Source: Haloferax sp. Atlit-12N
GTDB taxonomy: Archaea; Halobacteriota; Halobacteria; Halobacteriales; Haloferacaceae
Assembly (NCBI RefSeq): GCF_003383095.1
Contig: NZ_PSYW01000001.1
Span: forward strand, 620,001 to 684,000
DNA: 64,000 nucleotides
Direction: 5' to 3'
Shown here: one piece after another, positions 8,979 through 18,634 of the stretch
How positions within the stretch are numbered: position 1 is the stretch's first letter
Layout: each line of letters opens with the position of its first letter
Position numbers and translations under genes: made by a program
Notes under the pieces: generated by a model
Database searches by the model: none
What the model was told of the DNA's origin: nothing
What the model saw: the letters and a program-made list of their open reading frames with translations, nothing else

Positions 8979-10901
8979 TTACTTGAAGCGGAACGTCTCG
9001 AGGTTCTTCGGCGCGAACGTCCGCATGTTGTAGTCGTGGTAGAGCGCCGACGAGAGGTCCTGCACGGAGCGCTCGTCGCCGTGGACGCACAGCACCTTCT
9101 CCGGGCGCGGATTCATCGTCTTGACGAAGTTCTCGAGGCCCTGCCGGTCGGCGTGACCGGAGAAGCCGTCGACCGTCTCGACGTCCATCTCGAGCTTCAG
9201 CGTGTCCGACCGCCCCATGCCGTCGCGGCCGTTGACCGGAATCTCGTCCCAGCCGTTCTGGATGCGGCGACCGAGCGTCCCCTGCGCCTGGTAGCCGACG
9301 AAGACCAGTCGGGACTTCGGGTCGGGGCCGACGTGGCGGAGCCACGACATGATGGGGCCGCCGGTGACCATCCCGGAGGTCGAGAGGATGATGGCCTGGT
9401 CGCCGTCGGCGACGTCCTGTCGCTCCTCTTCGCCGCCGTCGATGTGGTTGAACTCCTCGGCGAGGAACGGGTTTTCGTCCTCGTGGAAGATGCGGTCGCG
9501 GAGGTCGTCGCGGAGATACTCGGGGTAGGTCGTGTGGATGGCCGTCGCCTCCCAGATCATCCCGTCGAGGTGGACGGGCATCTTCGGAATCTTGCCCGAG
9601 CGCATCGCCTCTTCGAGGACGAGCATAATCTCCTGCGAGCGACCGACGGCGAACGCCGGGATGACGACCTTGCCGCCGCGGTCGTGCGTCTCGTTGATGA
9701 CCTCGATGAGGCGCTTTTCGGAGTCCTGCTGGTCGGTCTGGTAGTCGTTGCGACCGCCGTAGGTCGATTCGAGGACGAGCGTCTCGACGCGCGGGAAGTC
9801 GTTGACCGCGCCGTTGAACAGGCGGGTGTCCTCGTAGTGGATGTCGCCGGAGAACGCGACGTTGTAGAGGCCGTCGCCGATGTGGAAGTGCGAGACGGCG
9901 GAGCCGAGGATGTGACCCGCGTTGTGGAACGTGAGCTTCACGTCGGGCGCGATGTCGGTCACGTCGCCGTACTCCAGCGGGATGGTGTGCTTGATGGCCT
10001 CGCGGACCATCTCGGACTCGTACGGCGGGGTGCGGCCTTCCTTCGAGGCGACGTCGAGGTAGTCGAGCGTGAGCAGACCCATGAGGTCGCGGGTCGGCTC
10101 GGTCGTGTAGATGGGGCCGTCGTAGCCGTACTTGAACAGAAGCGGGATGAGCGCCGAGTGGTCGAGGTGAGCGTGGGTGAGGACGACCGCGTCGAGCGAG
10201 TTCGCGCCCGACCCGAGCGCCTCGGGGACCTGCAGATACGGCACGTCGTCGGAGCCGGGCTTGTCGCCGCAGTCGACGAGGATGCGGGTCTCCGGCGTCG
10301 AAACGATGAAGGACGCGCGGCCGACCTCGCGGCAGCAGCCGAGGGTCGTGATGCGGACCCACTCGTCGTCCGAGAGCTGTTCGCGGTGAATCTGCCGACC
10401 GGTCCGTTCGAGGATGCGGCGGCGGTCCTCCCGTTCCTGCTTCAGGAAGTTGCGGACGTTCGAGACCGTCGAGGACTCGATGGGCGGGGTGCGGACGACT
10501 TCGGGCGTCCAGCCGACTTTCTGCGTGATTTCGCGGAGCGTCGAGCCGTGGCGGCCGATGACCATGCCCGGTTTCTCGGCCTCGATGACGACTTCCCCGG
10601 TGTCGATATGGAAGTCGAGGTCGGTGACGCCGGCCTCTTCGGGGATGACGCTCAGAATCTTGGGTTCGGCCTCTCGGGGGTCGGACAGCACGTCCGGGTC
10701 CGGGCGAACCGTGATTCGCTTTCGGAGCTTACTCGCGAGTTTCCGGATAAGGTCGCCGTTCTGAGCGAACTTCTTCGGGTCGCGCGTGTAGACGACGAGT
10801 TCGGGACCCTCGTACTTGACGTCGGAAACCGAGATGTCGCGGGGGAGTTCGTTCGTAATCTCTGCCTTCAAATTCTCGAGTTGTTTATCTACGGAGCTCA
10901 T
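8979..10901 (-). CDS. fttA: Transcription termination factor / beta-CASP ribonuclease FttA (aCPSF1)
   Basis: 640 residues, the normal length for archaeal aCPSF1. The N-terminal 140 residues hold the archaea-specific KH region, including the GMVIGRHG loop at 112-119. The metallo-beta-lactamase core follows with the metal motif HAHLDH at 243-248, and further metal ligands in [20 protein letters not shown] and [11 protein letters not shown]. In archaea this enzyme cleaves nascent RNA 3' ends and drives transcription termination; the KH part recognises U-rich RNA. The ATG gives [15 protein letters not shown] 248-bp region separates it from the divergent gene at 11150. Confidence 0.95.
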   Translation of the reverse strand: MSSVDKQLENLKAEITNELPRDISVSDVKYEGPELVVYTRDPKKFAQNGDLIRKLASKLRKRITVRPDPDVLSDPREAEPKILSVIPEEAGVTDLDFHIDTGEVVIEAEKPGMVIGRHGSTLREITQKVGWTPEVVRTPPIESSTVSNVRNFLKQEREDRRRILERTGRQIHREQLSDDEWVRITTLGCCREVGRASFIVSTPETRILVDCGDKPGSDDVPYLQVPEALGSGANSLDAVVLTHAHLDHSALIPLLFKYGYDGPIYTTEPTRDLMGLLTLDYLDVASKEGRTPPYESEMVREAIKHTIPLEYGDVTDIAPDVKLTFHNAGHILGSAVSHFHIGDGLYNVAFSGDIHYEDTRLFNGAVNDFPRVETLVLESTYGGRNDYQTDQQDSEKRLIEVINETHDRGGKVVIPAFAVGRSQEIMLVLEEAMRSGKIPKMPVHLDGMIWEATAIHTTYPEYLRDDLRDRIFHEDENPFLAEEFNHIDGGEEERQDVADGDQAIILSTSGMVTGGPIMSWLRHVGPDPKSRLVFVGYQAQGTLGRRIQNGWDEIPVNGRDGMGRSDTLKLEMDVETVDGFSGHADRQGLENFVKTMNPRPEKVLCVHGDERSVQDLSSALYHDYNMRTFAPKNLETFRFK

Positions 10902-11101
10902 AGTTACGAGCGACCCGTCCGGTCCTGCGCCGGCAGGTCTCGGGAACCCCTACCTCAGGAGCGTCGACACGAGACGGTCCACGTGTACGAGTGCCAGTCT
11001 CGGCCAACTGCGGAGAGAGCATAGTGAACTGAATACGGTGGTATCTCGACTGCGGGAAGAGGCAGGGAAAACCCGCTTACCCGACAGTACCATGTCGCCA
11101 G

Positions 11102-11109
11102 TATAAAAC
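11102..11109 (+). promoter_or_regulatory. TATA box for the gene at 11150
   Basis: TATAAAAC lies 48 bp upstream of the ATG at 11150, placing the transcription start near 11129 and leaving a short leader. It sits in the 248-bp divergent region between fttA and the gene at 11150, which holds no further open frame I can support. Confidence 0.5.
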
Positions 11110-11149
11110 CCTTCGCAAAGTCGAAGCGTCTCGGGGTCGACCGACGACC

Positions 11150-11629
11150 ATGGAACTCACACCGGCGGCCGTCTCGGCGGAGCACGACTGGGTCCGAGAC
11201 CGCGCGGACGTGGTCGTCCCGCTCATCAACGAGACGCGACGGCGACTCGGCGAGCAGTTCGACACCCGCGTCGGCGAGGTCGACGAGGCGACCTACCTCG
11301 ACGCGGTCGACGCGGTGTTCGCCGACGGGGAGGTCGGCGTCAACGTCGCGGCGTACGTGCGCATCCTCAAGCAGTTAGACGTGCAGGACGACTATCCGGG
11401 GTTCGTCGTGGACGAGGTGCTCGGCCGCGAACTCGCGGCGACCATCGCCGGCGGCGAGCCGCTCCGACTCCTCGCGCAGGCGACGTTCCACTTCGCGGAC
11501 GTGGCCGTCCACACCGACGGCCCCGCCGGACGCGACGACCTCGATGCCGCGCTCGCCGCGGGGTTTCAGACCCGCCTGCCGGGGTGGTCGTGGCGCGACG
11601 GCGACTCACCGTTCGACAGCCGGCGCTGA
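11150..11629 (+). CDS. Conserved haloarchaeal protein, unknown
   Basis: 159 residues, soluble, acidic and probably mainly helical. It has the codon bias of the neighbouring core genes and a good TATA box. I recognise no domain; the C-terminus GFQTRLPGWSWRDGDSPFDSRR is unusual in its Trp content. It is convergent with the gene at 11672. Function unknown. Confidence 0.7.
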   Translation: MELTPAAVSAEHDWVRDRADVVVPLINETRRRLGEQFDTRVGEVDEATYLDAVDAVFADGEVGVNVAAYVRILKQLDVQDDYPGFVVDEVLGRELAATIAGGEPLRLLAQATFHFADVAVHTDGPAGRDDLDAALAAGFQTRLPGWSWRDGDSPFDSRR

Positions 11630-11671
11630 CGACGGGACGGCGTCGCCGGAAAAAAACCGTGTTCGGACCGC

Positions 11672-12169
11672 TTACCACTCGATTCGGACGCGCTCCGACG
11701 ACTGCTCGGACTCGCGTTCGGCCTGCGAATCGAGGTCGCTGAGACGTCCGCGGAACGCGCCGATGCACTCCTCGCACGCGGTCACATGCGCGAGAACGCC
11801 ATTTTCGTACTCCGCCATGACCGCCCGCGGTGTCCGCCGCGTCGGTCGCTCCGGCCCCATCCGGCCGATGCCGCGCACCTCGGGGTCGCCTAACCCCGCC
11901 AAGCGCTCGCCGCGCGTCGCCGCCCACCGCGCGTACGACGCGAGTCGGTCGCGGGCGCGACGCTCGCGCGGGCTCAACTTCCCCGACAGGTCCACGAACC
12001 GGCCCCACGTCTCGACCGTGTACTCCGAGACGAGACCGCGTTCGACGATATCGTCCAGTCGCTCGATAACCGGTGTGAACTCCGCGCGCCGCCCGCTCGG
12101 AACCCACAGTTCGATTCGGACCGCCTCCTCCTGAGAAGTCGGTCGCTCGCCGCTCACAATTGTGTCCAT
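11672..12169 (-). CDS. Conserved haloarchaeal protein with CxxC segment, possibly DNA-binding
   Basis: 165 residues from the ATG giving MDTIVSGERP. The N-terminal part (VRIELWVPSG through VETWGRFVDL) resembles a haloarchaeal family in which a short alpha/beta domain precedes a helix-rich part. The C-terminal HVTACEECIGAF has His plus two Cys, like the zinc site of anti-sigma-type domains. An alternative ATG seven codons upstream exists; the AT-rich element near 12208-12217 (read leftward) fits a TATA box for the chosen start. Regulatory function is an inference. Confidence 0.55.
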   Translation of the reverse strand: MDTIVSGERPTSQEEAVRIELWVPSGRRAEFTPVIERLDDIVERGLVSEYTVETWGRFVDLSGKLSPRERRARDRLASYARWAATRGERLAGLGDPEVRGIGRMGPERPTRRTPRAVMAEYENGVLAHVTACEECIGAFRGRLSDLDSQAERESEQSSERVRIEW

Positions 12170-12300
12170 TGCTAACACGCCAACCACCACGCACAGGTAG
12201 GGCAGCCGACGATATGTATCTATGTGTCCGCCGGAACCGCCGAACGTCGTCGGCCGGAGACGGTCCGCACGGCGTGCCGGGACGCCGGCACCTTCGGGGC

Positions 12301-12310
12301 GTTTAAGGGT
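12301..12310 (+). promoter_or_regulatory. Promoter element of proS
   Basis: GTTTAAGGGT lies about 30 bp before the ATG at 12333, the normal TATA distance for a leaderless haloarchaeal transcript. It supports the MSDEQELG start over the frame that stays open upstream. Confidence 0.5.
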
Positions 12311-12332
12311 TCGCTACGGCTACCGATGGGCA

Positions 12333-13799
12333 ATGAGCGACGAGCAGGAACTCGGTATCACCGAGTCGAAGCAGTACAACACCGGCGAGTGGTACGCCGA
12401 GGTCGTCCAGAAGGCGGGCCTCGCGAACTACGGTCCGGAGGGGATGAGCGGCTTCATCGTGACTCGCCCGCGCGGCTACGCGCTGTGGGAGTCCATCCAG
12501 AACTACCTCGACGGCGAGTTCAAGAAGACGGGCGTCCAGAACGCGTACTTCCCGCTGTTTATCCCCGAGAGCTATCTCGAACGCGAGAAGGACATCGTCG
12601 AGGGCTTCGACCCCGAGGTCGCGTGGGTCACCCACGGCGGCCACGAGGAACTCGAAGAGCGCCTCGCCGTCCGTCCGACCTCCGAGTCCATCATCGCGCC
12701 CTACATGGCCCAGTGGGTCCGTAGCCACCGCGACCTCCCGCTCCGCGTGAACCAGTGGGCCTCCGTCGTGCGCTGGGAGGCGACTGAGACGAAGCCGTTC
12801 TTCCGAACCAAGGAGTTCCTCTGGCAGGAGGGCCACACGGCCCACGAGACCCGCGACGGCGCGTGGGACGAGACGATGACCCGCCTCTCGCAGTACCAGT
12901 CGCTCTACGAGGACGTGCTCGCCATCCCCGTGCTCCGCGGCGCGAAGCCGGAACACGACAAGTTCCCCGGCGCGGACACGACGACGACCGTCGAGGCGCT
13001 CATGCCCGACGGCAAGTCCGTGCAGGCCGGCACTTCCCACTACCTTGGCACCTCCTTCGCCGAGGCGTTCGACCTCACCTACACGACCGAAGACGAGGAC
13101 GAAGAGCCCGCCCACACGACCTCGTGGGGGCTGTCGTGGCGCTCGCTCGGCGCGCTCATCATGACGCACTCCGACGACCAGGGGCTCGTCCTGCCGCCGA
13201 CCATCGCGCCCGAGCAGGTCGTCATCGTCCCCATCTGGCAGGCCGACACGCAGGAGAAGGTCCTCGAGTACGCCGAGGACATCGCCGAAGACCTCGAAGA
13301 CGCCGGCGTCCGCGTCGAACTCGACGCCCGCGACGAGCGCAACCCCGGGTTCAAGTTCAACGAGTGGGAGCTCAAGGGCGTCCCTGTCCGCTTCGAAATC
13401 GGTCCGAACGAGGTCGACGACGAGGTCGTCACGGTCGTCCACCGCCCCGACGGCGAGTCAGTCGAACTCGACCGCGAGAACATCGCCGAGGCCGTCCAAG
13501 AGCAGTTCGACGAGGTGTACGCGAAGCTCTACGCCGCCGCCGAGGAGAACCTCGAAGAGAACGTCCGCGAGGCGTCCGCCCGAAACGAGATTCTCGGCAC
13601 TATCGGCCAGCACGGCGGCTACGTGAAAGCGCCGTGGTGCGGTGACGAGGCCTGCGAGGAGGAGATTAAAGACCAAATCGCCGCCGAAATCGTCATGGTT
13701 CCCCTGAACGACGAGGACGCGGAGATTCACGACGGCGAGGACTGTGCGGTCTGCGGCGACGATGCCGAGGAGACCGCGTACTTCGCGAAGTCCTACTGA
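12333..13799 (+). CDS. proS: Prolyl-tRNA synthetase
   Basis: 488 residues, the archaeal/eukaryotic-type ProRS without the bacterial editing insertion. Class II motif 2 is visible as VVRWEATETKPFFRTKEFLWQEGHTAH, and motif 3 probably in the TTSWGLSWRSLGALIMTHSDDQG segment. The anticodon-binding domain follows, then a C-terminal zinc-binding domain with Cys residues in WCGDEACEEEIKD and CAVCGDD, ending in the family-typical Tyr (KSY). It charges tRNA-Pro in the cytoplasm. Single-gene transcription is likely. Confidence 0.96.
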   Translation: MSDEQELGITESKQYNTGEWYAEVVQKAGLANYGPEGMSGFIVTRPRGYALWESIQNYLDGEFKKTGVQNAYFPLFIPESYLEREKDIVEGFDPEVAWVTHGGHEELEERLAVRPTSESIIAPYMAQWVRSHRDLPLRVNQWASVVRWEATETKPFFRTKEFLWQEGHTAHETRDGAWDETMTRLSQYQSLYEDVLAIPVLRGAKPEHDKFPGADTTTTVEALMPDGKSVQAGTSHYLGTSFAEAFDLTYTTEDEDEEPAHTTSWGLSWRSLGALIMTHSDDQGLVLPPTIAPEQVVIVPIWQADTQEKVLEYAEDIAEDLEDAGVRVELDARDERNPGFKFNEWELKGVPVRFEIGPNEVDDEVVTVVHRPDGESVELDRENIAEAVQEQFDEVYAKLYAAAEENLEENVREASARNEILGTIGQHGGYVKAPWCGDEACEEEIKDQIAAEIVMVPLNDEDAEIHDGEDCAVCGDDAEETAYFAKSY

Positions 13800-13873
13800 G
13801 CCGACCGCCGCGCGGTTCCACACGATTATTCATATTTTTCGTCGTGCGTCGAATCATCATTAGTCGACATACT

Positions 13874-13887
13874 ATGTATGGATACAT
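13874..13887. promoter_or_regulatory. Inverted repeat upstream of gltB
   Basis: ATGTAT-GG-ATACAT is a perfect 6-bp inverted repeat with a 2-bp spacer, about 45 bp upstream of the gltB TATA-like element. The position, in the AT-rich proS-gltB gap, fits an activator or repressor site for nitrogen control, though no regulator can be assigned. Confidence 0.35.
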
Positions 13888-13930
13888 CCTTATATGACAT
13901 TGTAACACCCTTATGGTTTCAGGAAAAGTT

Positions 13931-13938
13931 GCTTATGG
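13931..13938 (+). promoter_or_regulatory. TATA-like element of gltB
   Basis: GCTTATGG is centred about 26 bp before the gltB ATG at 13960, so the transcript is probably leaderless. The only other AT-rich element nearby is the CTTATATG around 13889-13896, which would give a leader of about 40 nt. Confidence 0.45.
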
Positions 13939-13959
13939 GGGTAGCTGTACCATTGGCGT

Positions 13960-16900
13960 ATGACCAAGCCACACATAGACGCACCCTTCGCTCAGGGCGG
14001 GTTAGCCGACCCGACCGACGAGCGGTCGAACTGCGGCGTTGGGGCCGTCGTAGACCTTGAAAACGGCGCCTCGCACCGCGTCGTCGCAGACAGCCTCGAA
14101 CTCCTTGAAAACCTCGAGCACCGCGGCACCACGGGCGCCGAGGAGAACACCGGAGACGGGGCGGGTATCCTGTTCCAGCGACCGGACGAATTCTTCGAAG
14201 CAGTCCTCGAAACCGAACTTCCGGACCTCTACGCGGCCGGTTCGGTGTTCATGCCGACCGACGACGAGGTCCGCGAGCGCGTTTCGGCGGTTGTCGAGGA
14301 TTCGCTGGCCGACCACGGGCTGTCCGTGTTCGACTGGCGCGACGTGCCGACCGACAACTCCGAACTCGGCGCGACCGCGCTCGAATCGGAACCCGACGTC
14401 TGGCAACTGTTCGTCGAGCCGGCCGACGAGATGACCGCAGACGAGTTCGACCGGGCGCTCTACCTCGCCCGTCGAGCCGCCGAGAAGGCGGTCGATACCC
14501 TCGCCATCGAGGGCGCAGGCCGGTTCTACGTCTGCTCGCTCGACCGCAAGACCATCGTCTACAAGGGGCTGCTCACGGCCGAACAGCTCCCGAACTACTT
14601 CCCCGACCTCGGCGACGAGCGGATGGTGACCGAGCTCGCGCTCGTTCACGCGCGCTTCTCTACCAACACGCTGGGCGCGTGGCACCTCGCCCACCCGTAC
14701 CGCCAGGTCATCCACAACGGCGAGATAAACACCATCCGCGGTAACGTCAACTGGATGCGCGCCCGCGAGACGGACCTCCAGCACGAGGCGTTCGGCGACG
14801 ACATCGAGACGCTCAGGCCCATCACGAAGGCCGACCAGTCCGACACCGCGAGCGTCGACAACGCGGTCGAACTGCTCCTCAAGGGCGGCCGCGAACTCCC
14901 GCACGTCCTGCGGATGCTCATCCCCGAGGCGTACCGCAACGACGACGCGATGGACCAGTCGCGCCGCGACTGGTACGACTTCCACGCCTCGCTGGTCGAG
15001 CCGTGGGACGGCCCCGCGCTCGTCGCGGCGACTGACGGCGACCGAATCGCCGCCGTCCTCGACCGCAACGGCCTCCGACCGTGCCGCTACGAGGTGACGA
15101 CCGACGGCCGCCTCATCGTCGCTAGCGAGGTCGGCGCGCTCGACACCGACCCCGCGGAAATCGAGTCCCGTGGCCGCCTCCAACCCGGCGAGATTTTCAT
15201 GGCCGACCCCGACGAGGGTCGCGTCATCCCCGACGCCGAGGTGTTCGACTCCCTCACGGACGAGAAGTACGGCGAGTGGCTCGACGAACAGCAGCGCCAC
15301 CTCGACGAGCTCGCCGGCGACGCGGACTCCACCTCGCGCGGACAGGTCGAGTCGCTTCGGGCGACACAGGCGGCGTTCGGCTACACGCACGACCAGCTCA
15401 ACCACATGATAGAGCCGATGGCCCGCGACGGCAAGGACCCCGTCGGCTCGATGGGCGACGACACGCCGCTTTCGGTGCTGTCGGACCTCAACCGCCCGCT
15501 TTTCACCTACTTCAAGCAGCTGTTCGCGCAGGTGTCGAACCCACCTATCGACTACATCCGCGAGAAGCTCGTGACGAGCCTGGAGTCGCGGCTCGGCTTC
15601 CAGCGTAACCTGCTCGACGAGTCGTCCGACCACGCGCGCCAACTCGTCCTCGACTCGCCGGTCCTCACGGACGCCGAGACGGCGGCCATCAAGGACCTCG
15701 ACGACGACATGCGCAGCGCCGTCGTCGACATCACCTACGAGCAGGGCGGCGACCTCCGCGAGGCCATCGAGGCCGTCCGCGACGAGGCCAAGGCGGTCAT
15801 CGAAGACGGCGCGGACATCGTCGTCCTCTCCGACCGCGACATCGGCTCCGACCGGGTCGCCATCCCGAGCCTGCTCGCGACGGGCGCGGTTCACCACAGC
15901 CTCGTCCGCAACGGCCTCCGGAACCACGCCGGCCTCGTCGTCGAGTCCGGCGACCCCCGTGAGGTCCACCACCTCGCCACGCTCGTCGGCTACGGCGCGG
16001 GCGCGGTGAACCCCTATCTCGCCTACCAGACCATCGAGGACGTCGTCGCCGGCCCCGACGGGGCCGACGAGGGCGAGGCCATCGACGCGTACGTTCACGC
16101 GCTCGAAGACGGCCTGCTCAAGACGATGGCGAAGATGGGCATCTCGACGGTCGAGAGCTACCGCGGCGCGCAGATTTTCGAAGCCGTCGGTCTCGACTCC
16201 GACTTCGTCGCCGAGTACTTCGAGGGCACCGAAATCCGCACCGAGGGTATCGGCCTCGACGTCATCGAAGAGGACCTGCTGACCCGCCACGCCGCCGCCT
16301 TCGGCGCGGACCCGAAGCTCGAACGGCAGGGCGAGTACGAGAACCGCTCGGCCGGCATCCACCACGGCTGGAACCCCCAGACCGTCGGCACGCTCCAGCA
16401 GTCCGTCCGCGCCGGCGACTACGAGAAGTACCAGGAGTTCGCCGAACTGGTCAACGACCAGTCGGAACAGCTGAAGGCGCTCCGCGGTCTCCTCGAGTTC
16501 GACTCCGACCGCGAGCCCGTGGACATCGACGAGGTCGAACCCGTCGAGGACATCGTCAAGCGCTTCTCGACGGCCGCGATGTCGCTCGGTAGCCTCTCGC
16601 CGGAAGCCCACGAGAACAACTCCATCGCGATGAACCGCATCGGTGGCAAGTCCAACTCCGGCGAAGGCGGCGAACCGCCGGAGCGCTTCGGCACCGAAAA
16701 GGAGTGTAACGTCAAGCAGGTCGCCTCCGGCCGCTTCGGCGTCACCTCTCACTACCTCTCGTCGGCCGACGAGATTCAGATCAAGATGGCGCAGGGCTCG
16801 AAGCCCGGCGAGGGCGGCCACCTCCCCGGTAAGAAGGTAAACGAGATGATTGCCCACGTCCGCTACGCGACGCCGGGCGTCGGCCTCATCTCGCCGCCGC

Positions 16901-18495
16901 CGCTGCACGACATCTACTCCATCGAGGACCTCAAACAGCTCATCTTCGACCTGAAGTCGGCCAACCCCGACGCCGACATCAACGTCAAGCTCGTCTCCGA
17001 GGCCGGCATCGGCACCATCGCCGCCGGCGTCTCGAAGGCGAAAGCCGACGTGGTCCACATCTCCGGCCACGACGGCGGCACCGGCGCGTCGCCGAAGACC
17101 TCCATCAAGAACGCGGGCCTCCCGTGGGAACTCGGCCTCGCCGAGGCCAACCAGATGCTCCGCGCGACCGGGCTTCGCTCCCGCATCCGCGTCTCCGTCG
17201 ACGGCGGCATGAAGACCGGCCGTGACGTCGCCATCGCCGCCCTCCTCGGCGGCGAGGAGTACATCTTCGGGACCGCGTCGCTCGTCACCTCGGGCTGTGT
17301 CATGGCCCGCCAGTGCCACGAGAACACCTGCCCGGTCGGCGTCGCCACGCAGGACGAGAACCTGCGCCGCCGCTTCCCCGGCGAGCCCGACCACGTCATC
17401 AACTACATGACGTTCATCGCGCAGGAACTCCGCGAGATTATGGCCGACCTCGGCTTCACCTCGCTCGACGAGATGATCGGTCGTCCCTCCCTGCTCCGGC
17501 AGGTCGAGACGGACCACGAGAAGGCCAAGCATCTCGACCTCTCGTCAGTGCTGGCCGAGCCCAAGACGGGTGCGCGCCGCAAGACCGAAGACCAAGTCCA
17601 CGCGGACATCGGGACGCACGTCGACCACAAGCTCATCGACGAGGCCGCGGAGGCAATCGAGGACCGCGAGCCGGTCGTCATCCGCCGCGACCTCTCGAAC
17701 GTCGACCGCGCGGTCGGCGCGATGCTCTCGAACCGGATCTCCAACGCCCACGGCGGCGAGGGCCTGCCGGACGACACCATCCGCTGCGAGTTCGACGGCA
17801 TCGCCGGCCAGACGTTCGGCGGCTTCCTCGCCCGCGGCGTCACGATGCGGCTCACCGGGGCCGCGAACGACTACGTCGGTAAGGGCCTCTCCGGCGGCCG
17901 CGTCATCGTCAACACGCCCGCCGAGGCCAACTACGAGGCCGCAGAGAACATCCTCATCGGCAACGTCGCCCTCTACGGCGCGACGCAGGGCGAATGTTAC
18001 GTCAACGGCCTCGCCGGCGAGCGCTTCGGCGTCCGCAACTCCGGCGTGAAGGCGGTCGTCGAGGGCGTCGGCGACCACGGCTGCGAGTACATGACCGGCG
18101 GCGTCGTCGCCGTCCTCGGCGAGACGGGCCGCAACTTCGCCGCGGGGATGTCCGGCGGCGTGGCGTACGTCTACGACCCCGACGACGAGTTCGCCGCGAA
18201 GGCGAACACCGAGATGGTGACGCTCGAAGACCACCTCGACGACAAGGACGAGGCGATGCTCACCCGCCTCGTCGAGAACCACCTCGCGTACACCGAGTCC
18301 GACCGCGCGGCCGAACTGCTCGACGACTGGCAGTCGGTACTCGGCGACTTCGTGAAGGTGATGCCCGACGCGTACGCCGAGGTCATCGCCGAGGACGGCC
18401 GCGAGGACGTCCGCAACGAACTCCCGGCGAAGGCGGGCGCAATCGTCGACGCCGGTACCGACAGAGTCGGCGCAGCGACGACGAGCGACGACTAA
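13960..18495 (+). CDS. gltB: Glutamate synthase, large (GltB-type) subunit
   Basis: 1511 residues, full length for the GltB / ferredoxin-GOGAT family. An N-terminal class II glutaminase domain has its presumed nucleophile at Cys25 (SNCGVGAVV); the preceding 24 residues would be a propeptide. A central linking domain, an FMN-binding synthase domain (STAAMSLGSLSPEAHE, GHDGGTGASPKTS) and the C-terminal beta-helix repeat domain follow. The 3Fe-4S ligands are Cys1113, 1119 and 1124. It makes two glutamates from glutamine and 2-oxoglutarate. No GltD small subunit is encoded nearby, so ferredoxin may be the electron donor; this is an inference. A hairpin terminator follows. Confidence 0.96.
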   Translation: MTKPHIDAPFAQGGLADPTDERSNCGVGAVVDLENGASHRVVADSLELLENLEHRGTTGAEENTGDGAGILFQRPDEFFEAVLETELPDLYAAGSVFMPTDDEVRERVSAVVEDSLADHGLSVFDWRDVPTDNSELGATALESEPDVWQLFVEPADEMTADEFDRALYLARRAAEKAVDTLAIEGAGRFYVCSLDRKTIVYKGLLTAEQLPNYFPDLGDERMVTELALVHARFSTNTLGAWHLAHPYRQVIHNGEINTIRGNVNWMRARETDLQHEAFGDDIETLRPITKADQSDTASVDNAVELLLKGGRELPHVLRMLIPEAYRNDDAMDQSRRDWYDFHASLVEPWDGPALVAATDGDRIAAVLDRNGLRPCRYEVTTDGRLIVASEVGALDTDPAEIESRGRLQPGEIFMADPDEGRVIPDAEVFDSLTDEKYGEWLDEQQRHLDELAGDADSTSRGQVESLRATQAAFGYTHDQLNHMIEPMARDGKDPVGSMGDDTPLSVLSDLNRPLFTYFKQLFAQVSNPPIDYIREKLVTSLESRLGFQRNLLDESSDHARQLVLDSPVLTDAETAAIKDLDDDMRSAVVDITYEQGGDLREAIEAVRDEAKAVIEDGADIVVLSDRDIGSDRVAIPSLLATGAVHHSLVRNGLRNHAGLVVESGDPREVHHLATLVGYGAGAVNPYLAYQTIEDVVAGPDGADEGEAIDAYVHALEDGLLKTMAKMGISTVESYRGAQIFEAVGLDSDFVAEYFEGTEIRTEGIGLDVIEEDLLTRHAAAFGADPKLERQGEYENRSAGIHHGWNPQTVGTLQQSVRAGDYEKYQEFAELVNDQSEQLKALRGLLEFDSDREPVDIDEVEPVEDIVKRFSTAAMSLGSLSPEAHENNSIAMNRIGGKSNSGEGGEPPERFGTEKECNVKQVASGRFGVTSHYLSSADEIQIKMAQGSKPGEGGHLPGKKVNEMIAHVRYATPGVGLISPPPLHDIYSIEDLKQLIFDLKSANPDADINVKLVSEAGIGTIAAGVSKAKADVVHISGHDGGTGASPKTSIKNAGLPWELGLAEANQMLRATGLRSRIRVSVDGGMKTGRDVAIAALLGGEEYIFGTASLVTSGCVMARQCHENTCPVGVATQDENLRRRFPGEPDHVINYMTFIAQELREIMADLGFTSLDEMIGRPSLLRQVETDHEKAKHLDLSSVLAEPKTGARRKTEDQVHADIGTHVDHKLIDEAAEAIEDREPVVIRRDLSNVDRAVGAMLSNRISNAHGGEGLPDDTIRCEFDGIAGQTFGGFLARGVTMRLTGAANDYVGKGLSGGRVIVNTPAEANYEAAENILIGNVALYGATQGECYVNGLAGERFGVRNSGVKAVVEGVGDHGCEYMTGGVVAVLGETGRNFAAGMSGGVAYVYDPDDEFAAKANTEMVTLEDHLDDKDEAMLTRLVENHLAYTESDRAAELLDDWQSVLGDFVKVMPDAYAEVIAEDGREDVRNELPAKAGAIVDAGTDRVGAATTSDD

Positions 18496-18506
18496 GGGCC
18501 GACTCA

Positions 18507-18568
18507 ACCGTCAGCGACTGACGGTCCGGTCGCAGTCCCGCGTTTTCTTGCTGTTCGGTGTGTTTTTT
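18507..18568 (+). terminator. Hairpin and T-tracts after gltB
   Basis: ACCGTCAG-CGA-CTGACGGT forms a perfect 8-bp stem with a 3-nt loop (18507-18525) starting 12 bp after the gltB stop. T-tracts follow at 18543-18546 and 18563-18568. Archaeal termination depends mainly on the T-tracts; the hairpin may protect the 3' end. Confidence 0.5.
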
Positions 18569-18634
18569 CGGACTGTTTCGTATCACTTACTGAACAGATA
18601 ATGATGTGCCGTCCGGGGCCATGTCGGCGTGGAC

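Noticed and set aside
9036-11024. A 662-residue frame antisense to fttA.
   Set aside because: The translation is Arg/Val/Asp-rich shadow sequence with no domain; fttA on the other strand is certain.
14002-17532. A 1176-residue open frame antisense to gltB.
   Set aside because: GC-rich genes leave open antisense frames. This one lacks any recognisable motif and lies fully inside gltB.
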